Assembly (NCBI RefSeq): GCF_002287075.1
Contig: NZ_NSKE01000001.1
Span: 124,001-188,000, forward strand
Source of the DNA: Fodinibius salipaludis
Lineage (GTDB): Bacteria; Bacteroidota; Rhodothermia; Balneolales; Balneolaceae
Length of the DNA: 64,000 bases
Reading direction: 5' to 3'
The notes under the pieces were generated by a model. The model worked only from the letters and a program-made list of their open reading frames with translations. It searched no databases and was not told the origin of the DNA. The position numbers and the translations under genes are program-made. Shown here one piece after another: positions 52,853 to 61,607 of the stretch (within the stretch, counting starts at the first letter, position 1; every line of letters starts with the position of its first letter).

Positions 52853-52870
52853 GTTAGCCAGTAAACTTCC

Positions 52871-52907
52871 AAAGCCCACTCATCCCATTGATGGGTGGGC
52901 TTTTTTA
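52871..52907 (+). terminator. Rho-independent terminator after the second GH13 gene
   Basis: AAGCCCACTCATC pairs with GATGGGTGGGCTT (one G-T pair) around a short loop, followed by TTTTT. It ends the susCDE-GH13 unit. Confidence 0.85.
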
Positions 52908-52920
52908 TTAACTCTTTTTT

Positions 52921-55761
52921 ATGCAACGTATAGCCACTACCCTCTTATTTATTCTGGGTCTATTTTCGATTGTTAACGCCCAGGTTATTACCACCACTCC
53001 CGAATTTCCCACGGCCGGTCAGTCGGTAACCATTACTTTTGATGCTACCGAAGGTACGGGCGGTCTGGAAGACCATACTGGCGATGTGTATGCTCATACC
53101 GGTGTAATTACTGATGAAAGTGCAGATAATTCAGACTGGCAATATGTTATAGCAGAATGGGATGAAAACATTGAAAAAGCCAAGCTGGAACGCGTTGGAG
53201 ATAACTTATATGAGCTGGAAATCTCCCCTACTATTCGAGAATTTTATGGTGTACCGGATGGAGAAACAATCGAGCAGATGGCTTTTGTATTCCGCAATAG
53301 CGATGGATCCTTAGAAGGAAAAGCCACCGGTGGCGAGGATATTTTTGCTGAAGTTTATCAAAATCAGTTTAACGTAAAGTTTACCCAACCTACCAAAGAT
53401 CCCGCTTTTTATGAACAAGGCAGCACGGTCGATATTGAAGGCGTCGCATCCTCTGAGGCCTCTGGCGTAGAGCTATCTCTCTCAATTGACGGGCAGCAAG
53501 TAACCCAAGTTAATAACGATACACTGCAATATGAATACACTCCCCAAAATGAGGGGAATTTTGAAATCAAGCTGGAAGGTACGGAGGGTTCCAATACTGA
53601 TGAAGTTAATCAAAGCTTAGTTATCAATCCCGAAATTGTCGAACAAAATCGCCCGCAAAACCTTAAAGATGGTATCACCTATGTAGATGACTCCACTGTT
53701 CGCCTTTCCCTCTTTGCCCCCGATAAAGAATTTGTGTACGTACTTGGTGATTTTAACAGCTGGCAGCCACAGCCGGAGTATTTTATGAATCCTGAAACAG
53801 TGAATGCCGACAGTAGCTACTACTGGATCGAAATTGACGGGCTTAATCCGGGCCAAGAGTATGGATTTCAGTATTTAGTGGATGGTGAAATACGCGTTGC
53901 CGATCCCTATTCCGAAAAGGTATTGCAACCTGACGACCAACATATCAGCGAAGAAACCTATCCAAATTTAAAACCCTACCCCGGCGACCAAACGGATTTC
54001 GCAGTGGGTGTTCTGCAGCCCGGAAAAACGGAGTTCCAGTGGCAGCACCAAAACTATGATCGTCCCGATAAAGATGAGCTGGTTGTGTACGAATTGTTGG
54101 TTCGGGACTTCATCGAAAACCATGATTACCAAACCCTGACTGACACCCTCGATTACCTCGATCGGTTGGGCGTTAATGCTATTGAACTAATGCCGGTGAT
54201 GGAATTTGAGGGCAATATCAGCTGGGGGTATAATTCCGCCTTCCTTTTTGCTACCGACAAATATTACGGACCCGCCGACGATCTTAAAGCCTTTATCGAC
54301 GAGGCCCATTCCCGAGGTATGGCCGTTATTTTGGATATCGTGCTAAACCACGTGTATGGACAGTCACCTTTGGTACGGCTCTGGAACGAGGGCGATTACG
54401 GTCAGCCTACTACGGAGAATCCATACCTGAATGTCGAATCTCCCAATCAAACATATTCCTGGGGATACGATTTCAATCACGAATCCCAAGCTACCCAGTA
54501 CTACGTAGATCGGGTAACGCGCTACTGGCTGGAGGAATTTAATGCCGACGGCTATCGGTTCGACTTTACCAAAGGCTTTACGCAAAATTCCGGTGATGGC
54601 TGGGCTCGGGATGAGGATCGCATCCGCATTTTAAAACGGATGGCCGACAGACAGTGGGCAGTGGATGATTCCTCTTATGTAATCCTGGAGCACCTTACTG
54701 ATAACAGCGAAGAACAGGAATTAGCTGACTACGGCATGCTGCTCTGGGGTAACATGCACCACAATTACAAACAGGCCGCCATGGGATACCAGGATGAAAG
54801 TGATTTTTCGAGGGTCTACCATAAGAACCGTAACTGGAGTAATCCCAATTTAGTGGGATATATGGAGAGCCATGACGAACAGCGCCTCATGTACGAAAAT
54901 CTCAATTATGGTAACAGTAATAGCAGCGGATCCTATGATATTACTGAGTTAAGTACGGCCTTAAATCGAATTAAGCTATCGTCAGCGTTCTTCTTTACCG
55001 TACCGGGCCCCAAGATGTTTTGGCAGTTCGGGGAACTGGGATACGAGGTGGATATCAATCAAAACGGCCGTACGGGAGAAAAGCCCATTCGCTGGGAGTA
55101 TTTTGAGGATGAGGAACGCAAAAAACTTTACGACACCTACAAAGCGCTTATCCGACTCCGCAATTCGCATGAAGCTTTTACCTCTGAAACCTCCGATGTA
55201 ACGATGGATGTTGATGATGCCACCAAACGCATCACAATAAGCCATCCGGAGCTGGAAGTTACTATTGCAGGTAATTTTGGTGTCACTGATAACGAAATAC
55301 AGCCGCAATTCACCCAATCCGGGGACTGGTACAATTTCTTCTCCGGCGATACGCTCTCGGTAAATGATACTGATACAACAATAACTATGAAGCCCGGTGA
55401 ATTTCATATTTATACTACTGAAAAGTTCGAGACACCGTCAGGTAATCCCGTTTCATTTGAAAATAACAATGGTGGCGGAGAAGGTGAATCCGTTGAGGAA
55501 TTAAAGCTCCATCAAAATTATCCCAATCCATTTAATCCATCTACGACTATCCCCTTCGATTTGCACGAAAATACTGAAGTGCACTTAGAAGTTTTTAATA
55601 TTTTGGGTCGAAAGGTATTTGAACAGGACTTGGGTCAACAGACAGCCGGAACTGGTAAAGAAATTTCCGTTGATCTATCCAATTTATCTTCCGGAGTATA
55701 TATTTACCGCCTGTACGCCGGAGACCAGATCGAGGACCGAAAAATGATGATGATTAAGTAA
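52921..55761 (+). CDS. Secreted modular GH13 enzyme with type IX-like sorting domain
   Basis: 946 residues. Signal peptide (FSIVNAQ), N-terminal beta domain (TPEFPTAGQSVTITFDATEG), a bacterial-Ig-like stretch, a CBM48/E-set domain (FVYVLGDFNSWQPQPEYFM), then a GH13 barrel: VILDIVLNHVYG, DGYRFDFTKGF (nucleophile), VILEHLTDNS (acid Glu) and GYMESHDEQRL. The barrel is followed by a glycan-binding tail and a C-terminal sorting domain (LHQNYPNPFNPSTTIPFDLH, NILGRKVFEQDLG, LSSGVYIYRLYAGD). The E-set placement resembles branching/debranching or glycogen-active GH13. Only product in this locus with a type IX-like tail, so probably released or surface-bound by a different route from the lipoproteins. 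Confidence 0.9.
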   Translation: MQRIATTLLFILGLFSIVNAQVITTTPEFPTAGQSVTITFDATEGTGGLEDHTGDVYAHTGVITDESADNSDWQYVIAEWDENIEKAKLERVGDNLYELEISPTIREFYGVPDGETIEQMAFVFRNSDGSLEGKATGGEDIFAEVYQNQFNVKFTQPTKDPAFYEQGSTVDIEGVASSEASGVELSLSIDGQQVTQVNNDTLQYEYTPQNEGNFEIKLEGTEGSNTDEVNQSLVINPEIVEQNRPQNLKDGITYVDDSTVRLSLFAPDKEFVYVLGDFNSWQPQPEYFMNPETVNADSSYYWIEIDGLNPGQEYGFQYLVDGEIRVADPYSEKVLQPDDQHISEETYPNLKPYPGDQTDFAVGVLQPGKTEFQWQHQNYDRPDKDELVVYELLVRDFIENHDYQTLTDTLDYLDRLGVNAIELMPVMEFEGNISWGYNSAFLFATDKYYGPADDLKAFIDEAHSRGMAVILDIVLNHVYGQSPLVRLWNEGDYGQPTTENPYLNVESPNQTYSWGYDFNHESQATQYYVDRVTRYWLEEFNADGYRFDFTKGFTQNSGDGWARDEDRIRILKRMADRQWAVDDSSYVILEHLTDNSEEQELADYGMLLWGNMHHNYKQAAMGYQDESDFSRVYHKNRNWSNPNLVGYMESHDEQRLMYENLNYGNSNSSGSYDITELSTALNRIKLSSAFFFTVPGPKMFWQFGELGYEVDINQNGRTGEKPIRWEYFEDEERKKLYDTYKALIRLRNSHEAFTSETSDVTMDVDDATKRITISHPELEVTIAGNFGVTDNEIQPQFTQSGDWYNFFSGDTLSVNDTDTTITMKPGEFHIYTTEKFETPSGNPVSFENNNGGGEGESVEELKLHQNYPNPFNPSTTIPFDLHENTEVHLEVFNILGRKVFEQDLGQQTAGTGKEISVDLSNLSSGVYIYRLYAGDQIEDRKMMMIK

Positions 55762-56268
55762 TTACTGTTCATGAAAGTATTACGGTAGAACTATTCAAAT
55801 TAATTACTAATTAAAATAAACCTAAAGAATTAAGATATGATTACAATCAACTACCTATTCACGACTATACAACCGTGAAGCTGTACATTAAGTCAATACT
55901 GAGAAATTAGTACTTAATTCTTTAAGGCTCATTCAATCTCCCTAAATCCCTCTTTTCTAAGAGGGACTTTTAAGTGCTCCCATTTGATTGAAAGCTTATA
56001 ATAAAAACAAAAAGTTCCTCCTTGGAGAAGGAGGACAGGAGAATTGACAGTAAATTCATAATAACTAAAACACTTAGCTAAATGATATTAGAAAGACGTT
56101 TATAGGTACAAATATCCTCCTTCCGAACACTGTATTTGTAGTCGGACGGTTTTACAAAGCATTCATCTGACAGTTCACAATAACCGGCAGACAGGTATTT
56201 CAAAGGCTTCAATCATTTATTATTTATAATTTCAACACTCATTAACATATCACTGTAAATATCCAGCC
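55762..56268 (+). other. 507-bp gap with two short hairpins, no gene
   Basis: Contains CCCTCTT-ttct-AAGAGGG (55948-55965) and TCCTCCTT-ggag-AAGGAGGA (56016-56035), followed by ACAGGAGAATTGACA. Both look like common Bacteroidota intergenic repeat remnants. No open frame with coding character and no LacI-type operator. A promoter for the SusA-like gene probably lies near the right end. Confidence 0.55.
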
Positions 56269-58131
56269 ATGCAACGTATAACCCGCTTTCTATTATTAAC
56301 TGCATTTGCCTTATTATTTGGATTCACCTCAAGCCATGCCCAGGATTATGCCATTGAGCGCGTCGAACCCCTCCACTGGTGGGTAGGGATGGAGAATCCC
56401 GAGCTGCAAGTCATGGTCTACGGTGATGATGTTGGGGACCTCTCTCCTGCTGTTGATTATGATGGAGTAACTATTAAGCGCATCCAAAAAGTAGAAAACG
56501 ATAACTACCTGTTTGTGTATCTGAATATCTCCAAAGATACCAAGCCCGGAACCTTTGATATTGCCCTCTTAAAGGATGGAAAACAGGAGCTTAGCCACAC
56601 TTATGAGCTCAAAGAACGGGAGCAACATTCAGCGCAGCGAGAAGGGTTCAACTCCTCAGACGTGATGTACCTGATTACCCCCGATCGTTTTGCGAACGGC
56701 AATCCCAGTAACGACAGCGTAGCGGGATATGCAGATAGCCTCGACAGAGATGACGACTATGGACGTCATGGCGGGGATATTCAGGGTATTATTGACCATC
56801 TCGATTATATTGAAGATATGGGTTTTACGGCCATCTGGCTCAATCCTGTGAAAGAGAATGCGATGGAAAGCTCCTCCTACCACGGTTATGCCACTACGGA
56901 TTATTACAAAGTGGATCCGCGGTACGGCAGCAACGAGCTCTATAAAAAACTAAGCAAAGAAGCTGAAAAACGAGACATTAAGCTGATCATGGATATGATT
57001 ATGAATCACTCGGGCTCTAACCACTGGTGGATGGATGATCTGCCAACCGAGGACTGGGTGCATTATCCGGATGAGTATCAGCAAACCAATCACCGCCGAA
57101 CCACCCTGCATGATCCCTATGCCTCGGAAAAGGATAAGAACGTATTTACCGATGGATGGTTCGTCAAATCGATGCCGGATCTGAATCAGGATAATCCCCT
57201 GCTGGCTGACTACCTGATTTACAACAGTTTGTGGTGGATTGAATATGCCGGACTGCAAGGCATTCGTCACGATACACATCCTTACGCCGGACAGGAATTT
57301 ATGGCTGAGTGGACGTGCCGTATCATGGAAGAATATCCCAACTTTAATATTGTGGGCGAAGAATGGTCCGTTGATCCGTTGGTATTATCTAAATGGCAGC
57401 GCGGAAGCGACAAACCCGAGAACTTTAGCTCTTGCCTGCCCAGCCTGATGGACTTCCCTATCCAGACTACCCTTGTCGATGCTCTAACCAGTGAAGAAAA
57501 CTGGGGCAGCGGATTCGTTGATCTTTATGAGACCTTGAGCTTAGACTATGCATACGCAAATCCCTTTAACATGGTGATCTTTCCTGAAAATCACGATATG
57601 GATCGCTTTTATCGCCAGGTGAATCAGGACTTAGACCTGTATAAAATGGGATTGGCCTATATCATGACGATACGCGGTATTCCCCAGTTCTATTACGGTA
57701 CTGAGCTGTTGATGAGCAATGAAAAAGAACACGATCACGGACAAATTCGGGAGGATTTTCCCGGCGGATGGGAAAGTGATACTAAAAATGGTTTTACCGG
57801 TAAAGGGCTATCTGATAAGCAAAGAGAAGCAAAAGCATTTGTAAAGAAGCTGGTCAACTGGCGTAAAGAAAATCCTGTTATTCATACCGGTGAACTGATG
57901 CAGTACGCCCCCAAACATGATGGCCTTTATGTATATTTTCGTTATAACGAAGAAAAATCAGTGATGGTGGCATTCAATAAAAGCGAAGAAGCAATGTCCT
58001 TAGATAGCGATTACTATTACGAGCGACTCGATGGTTATACAAAGGGAACGGACATCATTACAGATAAAACCTATATGTTAAATGATCTCGAGATTCCAGC
58101 TCGATCGGTACTCATCCTGGAATTAAAATAA
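56269..58131 (+). CDS. GH13 cyclomaltodextrinase/neopullulanase (SusA-like)
   Basis: 620 residues with a signal peptide (GFTSSHAQ) and no lipobox, so periplasmic. N-terminal cyclomaltodextrinase-type beta domain (AIERVEPLHWWVGMENPELQ), then a GH13 barrel: DVMYLITPDRFANGNPSNDS, HLDYIEDMGFTAIWLNPV, LIMDMIMNHSGSNHWW, GLQGIRHDTHPYAGQEF (nucleophile Asp), NIVGEEWSVDP (acid Glu) and VIFPENHDMDRFYRQ, then a C-terminal beta domain ending DLEIPARSVLILELK. It would cut imported maltodextrins or cyclodextrins to maltose. A strong terminator follows, then a decayed second copy of its 3' end at 58389. Confidence 0.93.
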   Translation: MQRITRFLLLTAFALLFGFTSSHAQDYAIERVEPLHWWVGMENPELQVMVYGDDVGDLSPAVDYDGVTIKRIQKVENDNYLFVYLNISKDTKPGTFDIALLKDGKQELSHTYELKEREQHSAQREGFNSSDVMYLITPDRFANGNPSNDSVAGYADSLDRDDDYGRHGGDIQGIIDHLDYIEDMGFTAIWLNPVKENAMESSSYHGYATTDYYKVDPRYGSNELYKKLSKEAEKRDIKLIMDMIMNHSGSNHWWMDDLPTEDWVHYPDEYQQTNHRRTTLHDPYASEKDKNVFTDGWFVKSMPDLNQDNPLLADYLIYNSLWWIEYAGLQGIRHDTHPYAGQEFMAEWTCRIMEEYPNFNIVGEEWSVDPLVLSKWQRGSDKPENFSSCLPSLMDFPIQTTLVDALTSEENWGSGFVDLYETLSLDYAYANPFNMVIFPENHDMDRFYRQVNQDLDLYKMGLAYIMTIRGIPQFYYGTELLMSNEKEHDHGQIREDFPGGWESDTKNGFTGKGLSDKQREAKAFVKKLVNWRKENPVIHTGELMQYAPKHDGLYVYFRYNEEKSVMVAFNKSEEAMSLDSDYYYERLDGYTKGTDIITDKTYMLNDLEIPARSVLILELK

Positions 58132-58181
58132 TCGTAGATTAGAGTGGTACTCTGATCAAGGCAGATCAAAGTTAAAGATTG

Positions 58182-58215
58182 AATGCCCGGCACTTTAAAA
58201 GTGCCGGGCATTTGT
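58182..58215 (+). terminator. Strong rho-independent terminator after the SusA-like gene
   Basis: 14-bp perfect stem AATGCCCGGCACTT / AAGTGCCGGGCATT with a TAA loop, then TTGTCTTT. A second smaller hairpin (GATTAGAGT-ggt-ACTCTGATC, 58137-58157) precedes it. This hairpin pair is repeated in altered form at 58459-58532. Confidence 0.9.
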
Positions 58216-58388
58216 CTTTGGGATCAACTCATCCTTTCATAATCTACTTTTTACCGGTTTCGGCAGTAGGGGTACGGAAACGATGGAAGATATCTCGTTG
58301 CATAGCTCGACTATGGAACGAAAAGAGCCCTAACAACTATATCTCTCTTATTCTTTTGGTTCCGCACCAGAGGTACGGAACCAGATAA

Positions 58389-58451
58389 ACCTATACTCTC
58401 GATAATCTCGAAATCCCGGCTCGATGGGTACTTATCTTAGAATTGGAATAA
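58389..58451 (+). pseudogene. Remnant of a second SusA-like GH13 gene (last 20 codons)
   Basis: Reads TYTLDNLEIPARWVLILELE then TAA, against TYMLNDLEIPARSVLILELK at the end of the intact gene (58069-58131). One A is missing just before (GATAAACC against GATAAAACC), which breaks the frame at 58386-58388. Only the gene end plus its two downstream hairpins is left. Confidence 0.9.
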
Positions 58452-58458
58452 AGCTGTA

Positions 58459-58479
58459 GATCGGAGTGCCACTCCGATC
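58459..58479. repeat. Duplicate post-gene hairpin with compensating changes
   Basis: GATCGGAGT-gcc-ACTCCGATC, a perfect 9-bp stem. The matching hairpin after the intact gene is GATTAGAGT-ggt-ACTCTGATC (58137-58157). The two stems differ at several positions, but pairing is kept or improved. Confidence 0.8.
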
Positions 58480-58497
58480 AAGCCCGAATAAAATTAA

Positions 58498-58532
58498 AAC
58501 ATCCTGCACTTTTATAGTGCAGGATGTTTTTT
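58498..58532. terminator. Bidirectional rho-independent terminator (convergent gene ends)
   Basis: 13-bp stem AACATCCTGCACT / AGTGCAGGATGTT with a TTTAT loop. TTTTTTG follows on the plus strand, and TTTTAATTTT follows on the minus strand. It sits between the GH13 remnant and the MFS gene end and can serve both directions. Confidence 0.88.
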
Positions 58533-58582
58533 GTTGATTCTCAAAAAAAAGAATATAAAACCTGTTGGCTCAAATATATAAA

Positions 58583-60148
58583 TTATTCCGCTGGCTCAAT
58601 GGCTTCACTTGATTCATTCATTTCCTGAGCAGCTTTATCATCCACAAAAATCATCATTAGTGCTGCAAAGGCCATTGCTCCGCCTCCTGCTATGAGGGCA
58701 AAAATTGCTTCGCCGTTAAAGAGATTTCTGAGCATCGTCCCTAAAATACTGGCAGCCACAATCTGGGGTATCACGATGAAGAAATTAAAAAGTCCCATAT
58801 ACACGCCCATCTTCTTTGAGGGAATAGCTCCGGAAAGAATTGCATACGGCATGGCTAAGATACTGCCCCAAGCTATACCGATTCCTAACATGGGAAGAAT
58901 CAACATCATCGGATCACTTATCAGGTAGATACTCGCAAGGCTTATTCCTCCAATCAATAAAGAAATGGCATGTACAATCTTACGGCTTGTCAATTTAGCA
59001 AAGTACGGTAAGGCAAATGCAATAAGAGCTGCAAAACCATTGTAGATAGCAAATAGGATTCCCACCCAATCAGCACCTTCATTGTAAAGTACCGAGGTAG
59101 TATCGCTTGTCCCGTACACATGAGAAGTTACGGCCGCCGTGGTATAGATCCACATGGCAAATAGTGCAAACCATGAGAAAAACTGCACAGCCGAAAGCTG
59201 AACCATCGTTTTCGGCATATTTAAGAAATCAGAAACTACAACAACTAAACCGTGCTCGTCCTTATCCAGCACTTTTTGCATAAATCCGGCTACGCCCATT
59301 ACCAGTCCAAACACAGCTACGCCAATACTGAATATATATAACTCTTGCTCAAAATTGGCTCCGTAAATATAATATGTTAAAGCTAATCCGACCCCTATTA
59401 GAATTGAGGCAGCCGTTAATTTCCGCTTGGCATTACCTGTATCAACAGCCTCCTTGGCAGCATCAATGATTGAACCTTCGCCCGGCTCGTTCTCTGAATA
59501 CCGCTCCAACTCTTCGGGAGGATATTCTTCGGTCTTAAAGACTGTCCAAAGTACCGAGCCCAGAAATGTAATCCCACCAATGTAAAACGACCATTTAACT
59601 GCAGCGGGAATCTCTCCTGGCGCAGCGGTGTTCGACAATCCAATCCAATTTGTCATGATATAAGGTAATGCCGATGCAATAACAGCTCCCGTACCAATAA
59701 AGAAAGTCTGCATGGCAAAACCCTTGGTATGCTGTTCAGCGGGAAGCATATCCCCTACAAAAGCGCGAAACGGCTCCATCGAAATATTGATAGAGGCGTC
59801 CATAATCCAGAGCATACCGGCCGCCACCCAGAGAACGGGCGAATTAGGCATAATAATCAGCGCCAATGAGGCAAAAATAGCTCCAACCAAGAAATACGGC
59901 CTTCTACGTCCGAAACTATTCCAGGTTTTGTCGCTAAGGTGACCAATAATGGGTTGCACAACCAAACCTGTGACGGGAGCGGCAATCCAAAGGATGGGAA
60001 TATCATCAACGCTGGCGCCGAGCGTTTCGAAGATACGGCTGACGTTTGCGTTTTGGAGAGCAAATCCAAATTGGATGCCCAAAAACCCAAAACTCATATT
60101 CCATATTTCCCAAAAACTTAATCTCGGCTTTTCATTTTTCTTATTCAT
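58583..60148 (-). CDS. MFS sugar transporter, SLC45/maltose type
   Basis: 521 residues with about 12 membrane segments. The N-terminal pattern MSFGFLGIQFGFALQNANVS, QPIIGHLSDKTWNSFGRRRP followed by YFLVGAI is characteristic of the SLC45-like sucrose/maltose proton symporters of Bacteroidota (often called MalT). The central loop (about residues 205-245) is acidic, and the C-terminus is an acidic tail (SSEAIEPAE). Last gene of the GH65-GH13-MFS operon, 44 bp after the GH13. It would move maltose into the cytoplasm for GH65. Confidence 0.88.
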   Translation of the reverse strand: MNKKNEKPRLSFWEIWNMSFGFLGIQFGFALQNANVSRIFETLGASVDDIPILWIAAPVTGLVVQPIIGHLSDKTWNSFGRRRPYFLVGAIFASLALIIMPNSPVLWVAAGMLWIMDASINISMEPFRAFVGDMLPAEQHTKGFAMQTFFIGTGAVIASALPYIMTNWIGLSNTAAPGEIPAAVKWSFYIGGITFLGSVLWTVFKTEEYPPEELERYSENEPGEGSIIDAAKEAVDTGNAKRKLTAASILIGVGLALTYYIYGANFEQELYIFSIGVAVFGLVMGVAGFMQKVLDKDEHGLVVVVSDFLNMPKTMVQLSAVQFFSWFALFAMWIYTTAAVTSHVYGTSDTTSVLYNEGADWVGILFAIYNGFAALIAFALPYFAKLTSRKIVHAISLLIGGISLASIYLISDPMMLILPMLGIGIAWGSILAMPYAILSGAIPSKKMGVYMGLFNFFIVIPQIVAASILGTMLRNLFNGEAIFALIAGGGAMAFAALMMIFVDDKAAQEMNESSEAIEPAE

Positions 60149-60192
60149 AGCGTCACTTTTTGCATATCAGATTTGAGTATTTGCAAGCGGAA

Positions 60193-61575
60193 TCACTTTT
60201 CAAGCACTAAATAGTTATGACCTTCGAGCGTCACTCCTTCACTGTCCACTGTAACATCTTCTCCGCCAAATACATCGGTATAACTGGCAGAGTCCTCAAG
60301 GTTCGGAAAAGAAATATCCTGTTCGTTATCTTCGAAATTAAGGATCACAAAAACTTCATGGTCGCCTTTTACTCGCTTATAAGCGTATGTTTGTCCCGCT
60401 GATTCTGTAGGAACCGCAACAAAATCACCGCCGTACTGACCGTTCCAGAGTGCTTCATTACGATCTTTTAACTCAAACAAGGTTCGGTAAAAATCCTCGT
60501 ATTCAAATCCGTCCCACTCAATGGGATCTTTTTCAAAAAACTCCAGGCGCTTATCAAGACCGGTCTCCTGTCCGCTGTACACCAGCGGCATACCATCAAT
60601 GGTTGCAGCCATCACAGTAAAGTTTTCGAAATTATCACCAAAGAGTTCCTCGTCGGTACCGTTCCAGGAGTTTTCATCATGATTGGAAGTAAAATAAAGT
60701 CGCATGGCATGCTCCGGAAAACGCTCCTCTTCCTGGGCCATGTACTCCGTAATTGTACCAACCGAGGTATCGCCCTGGGCTATCTCAGTTGACAGATGAA
60801 AGTATTCCCAGGTGTATGTTGCATCAAACCAAGGGTGCATATCGGGGGTGTTCCACTCTGCCAGCCAGAAGAAATCTTCTTTTGCCTCATTAACCTCGGG
60901 AATAGCCTTCTTCCAGAAATCCAGCGGAATATCATGTCCCGCATGATCCACGCGATAACCATCAATATTGGTCTCCTCAATCCAGAACTTCATTTTATCG
61001 ATCATTTTATCCCAAAGCTCTTTGTTTTCATAATTGAGCTGAGCAATATCGGTCCAATCGGCTTCATACGTAATTGCTCCAGTAGAATCCTTCATGTAAT
61101 ATTCAGGATGCTCTTCCGTCCACGGATGATCCCACGCCGTATGATTCGGAACCCAATCCAAAAAGAGTTTCATATCATGCTTATGCGCTGCTTTGACAAG
61201 AGCCTTAAAATCTTGCATCGTGCCGAAGTTAGGATTGACGGCCGTATAATCCTGAATCGAATAATAACTGCCCAGCTCGCCTTTACGCTTTTTTTCTCCA
61301 ATAGGATGAATCGGCATCAGCCACAGGATATCAACGCCCATCTCCTTTAAACGTGGCAGGTGTTTCTGAAAAGCTTCAAAAGTGCCCTCCTCGGTATATT
61401 GACGGATGTTTACTTCGTACATGTTGGCACTTTTCGACCATTCCGGATGCTCAATATGATCTCGGGCCTGAACATCCTCTTCTATCGATTCAGTGCATCC
61501 CAACGTCAGTAACGATACGGAAAGCAGTAAAACGAGCGGGACTATTCTGGTATAAAATGGGGAACGATTATTCAT
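60193..61575 (-). CDS. GH13 alpha-amylase-family lipoprotein (third paralogue)
   Basis: 460 residues, lipoprotein signal (SVSLLTLGCTES). GH13 regions intact: LFLDWVPNHT, IDGYRVDHAGHDIP (nucleophile Asp), FWLAEWNTPD (acid Glu, Trp following instead of Ala) and YFTSNHDENS. It has the same architecture as the tandem pair at 50039 and 51473 (VDILWLMPIHPIGEKKRKGE motif shared), but the region III/IV neighbourhood differs, so product range may differ. Periplasmic or surface maltodextrin hydrolysis. Between GH65 (32 bp upstream) and MFS. Confidence 0.9.
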   Translation of the reverse strand: MNNRSPFYTRIVPLVLLLSVSLLTLGCTESIEEDVQARDHIEHPEWSKSANMYEVNIRQYTEEGTFEAFQKHLPRLKEMGVDILWLMPIHPIGEKKRKGELGSYYSIQDYTAVNPNFGTMQDFKALVKAAHKHDMKLFLDWVPNHTAWDHPWTEEHPEYYMKDSTGAITYEADWTDIAQLNYENKELWDKMIDKMKFWIEETNIDGYRVDHAGHDIPLDFWKKAIPEVNEAKEDFFWLAEWNTPDMHPWFDATYTWEYFHLSTEIAQGDTSVGTITEYMAQEEERFPEHAMRLYFTSNHDENSWNGTDEELFGDNFENFTVMAATIDGMPLVYSGQETGLDKRLEFFEKDPIEWDGFEYEDFYRTLFELKDRNEALWNGQYGGDFVAVPTESAGQTYAYKRVKGDHEVFVILNFEDNEQDISFPNLEDSASYTDVFGGEDVTVDSEGVTLEGHNYLVLEK

Positions 61576-61607
61576 AGCGGTATTATTTTAGTTGATCTTA
61601 AAATATG

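Noticed and set aside
55948-56035. Small RNA gene in the 55.8-56.3 kb gap
   Set aside because: The hairpins are short, separate and resemble dispersed repeat debris; no promoter plus terminator pair could be made out.
60796-61350. 184-codon plus-strand frame opposite the third GH13
   Set aside because: Antisense shadow of a gene with intact GH13 motifs.
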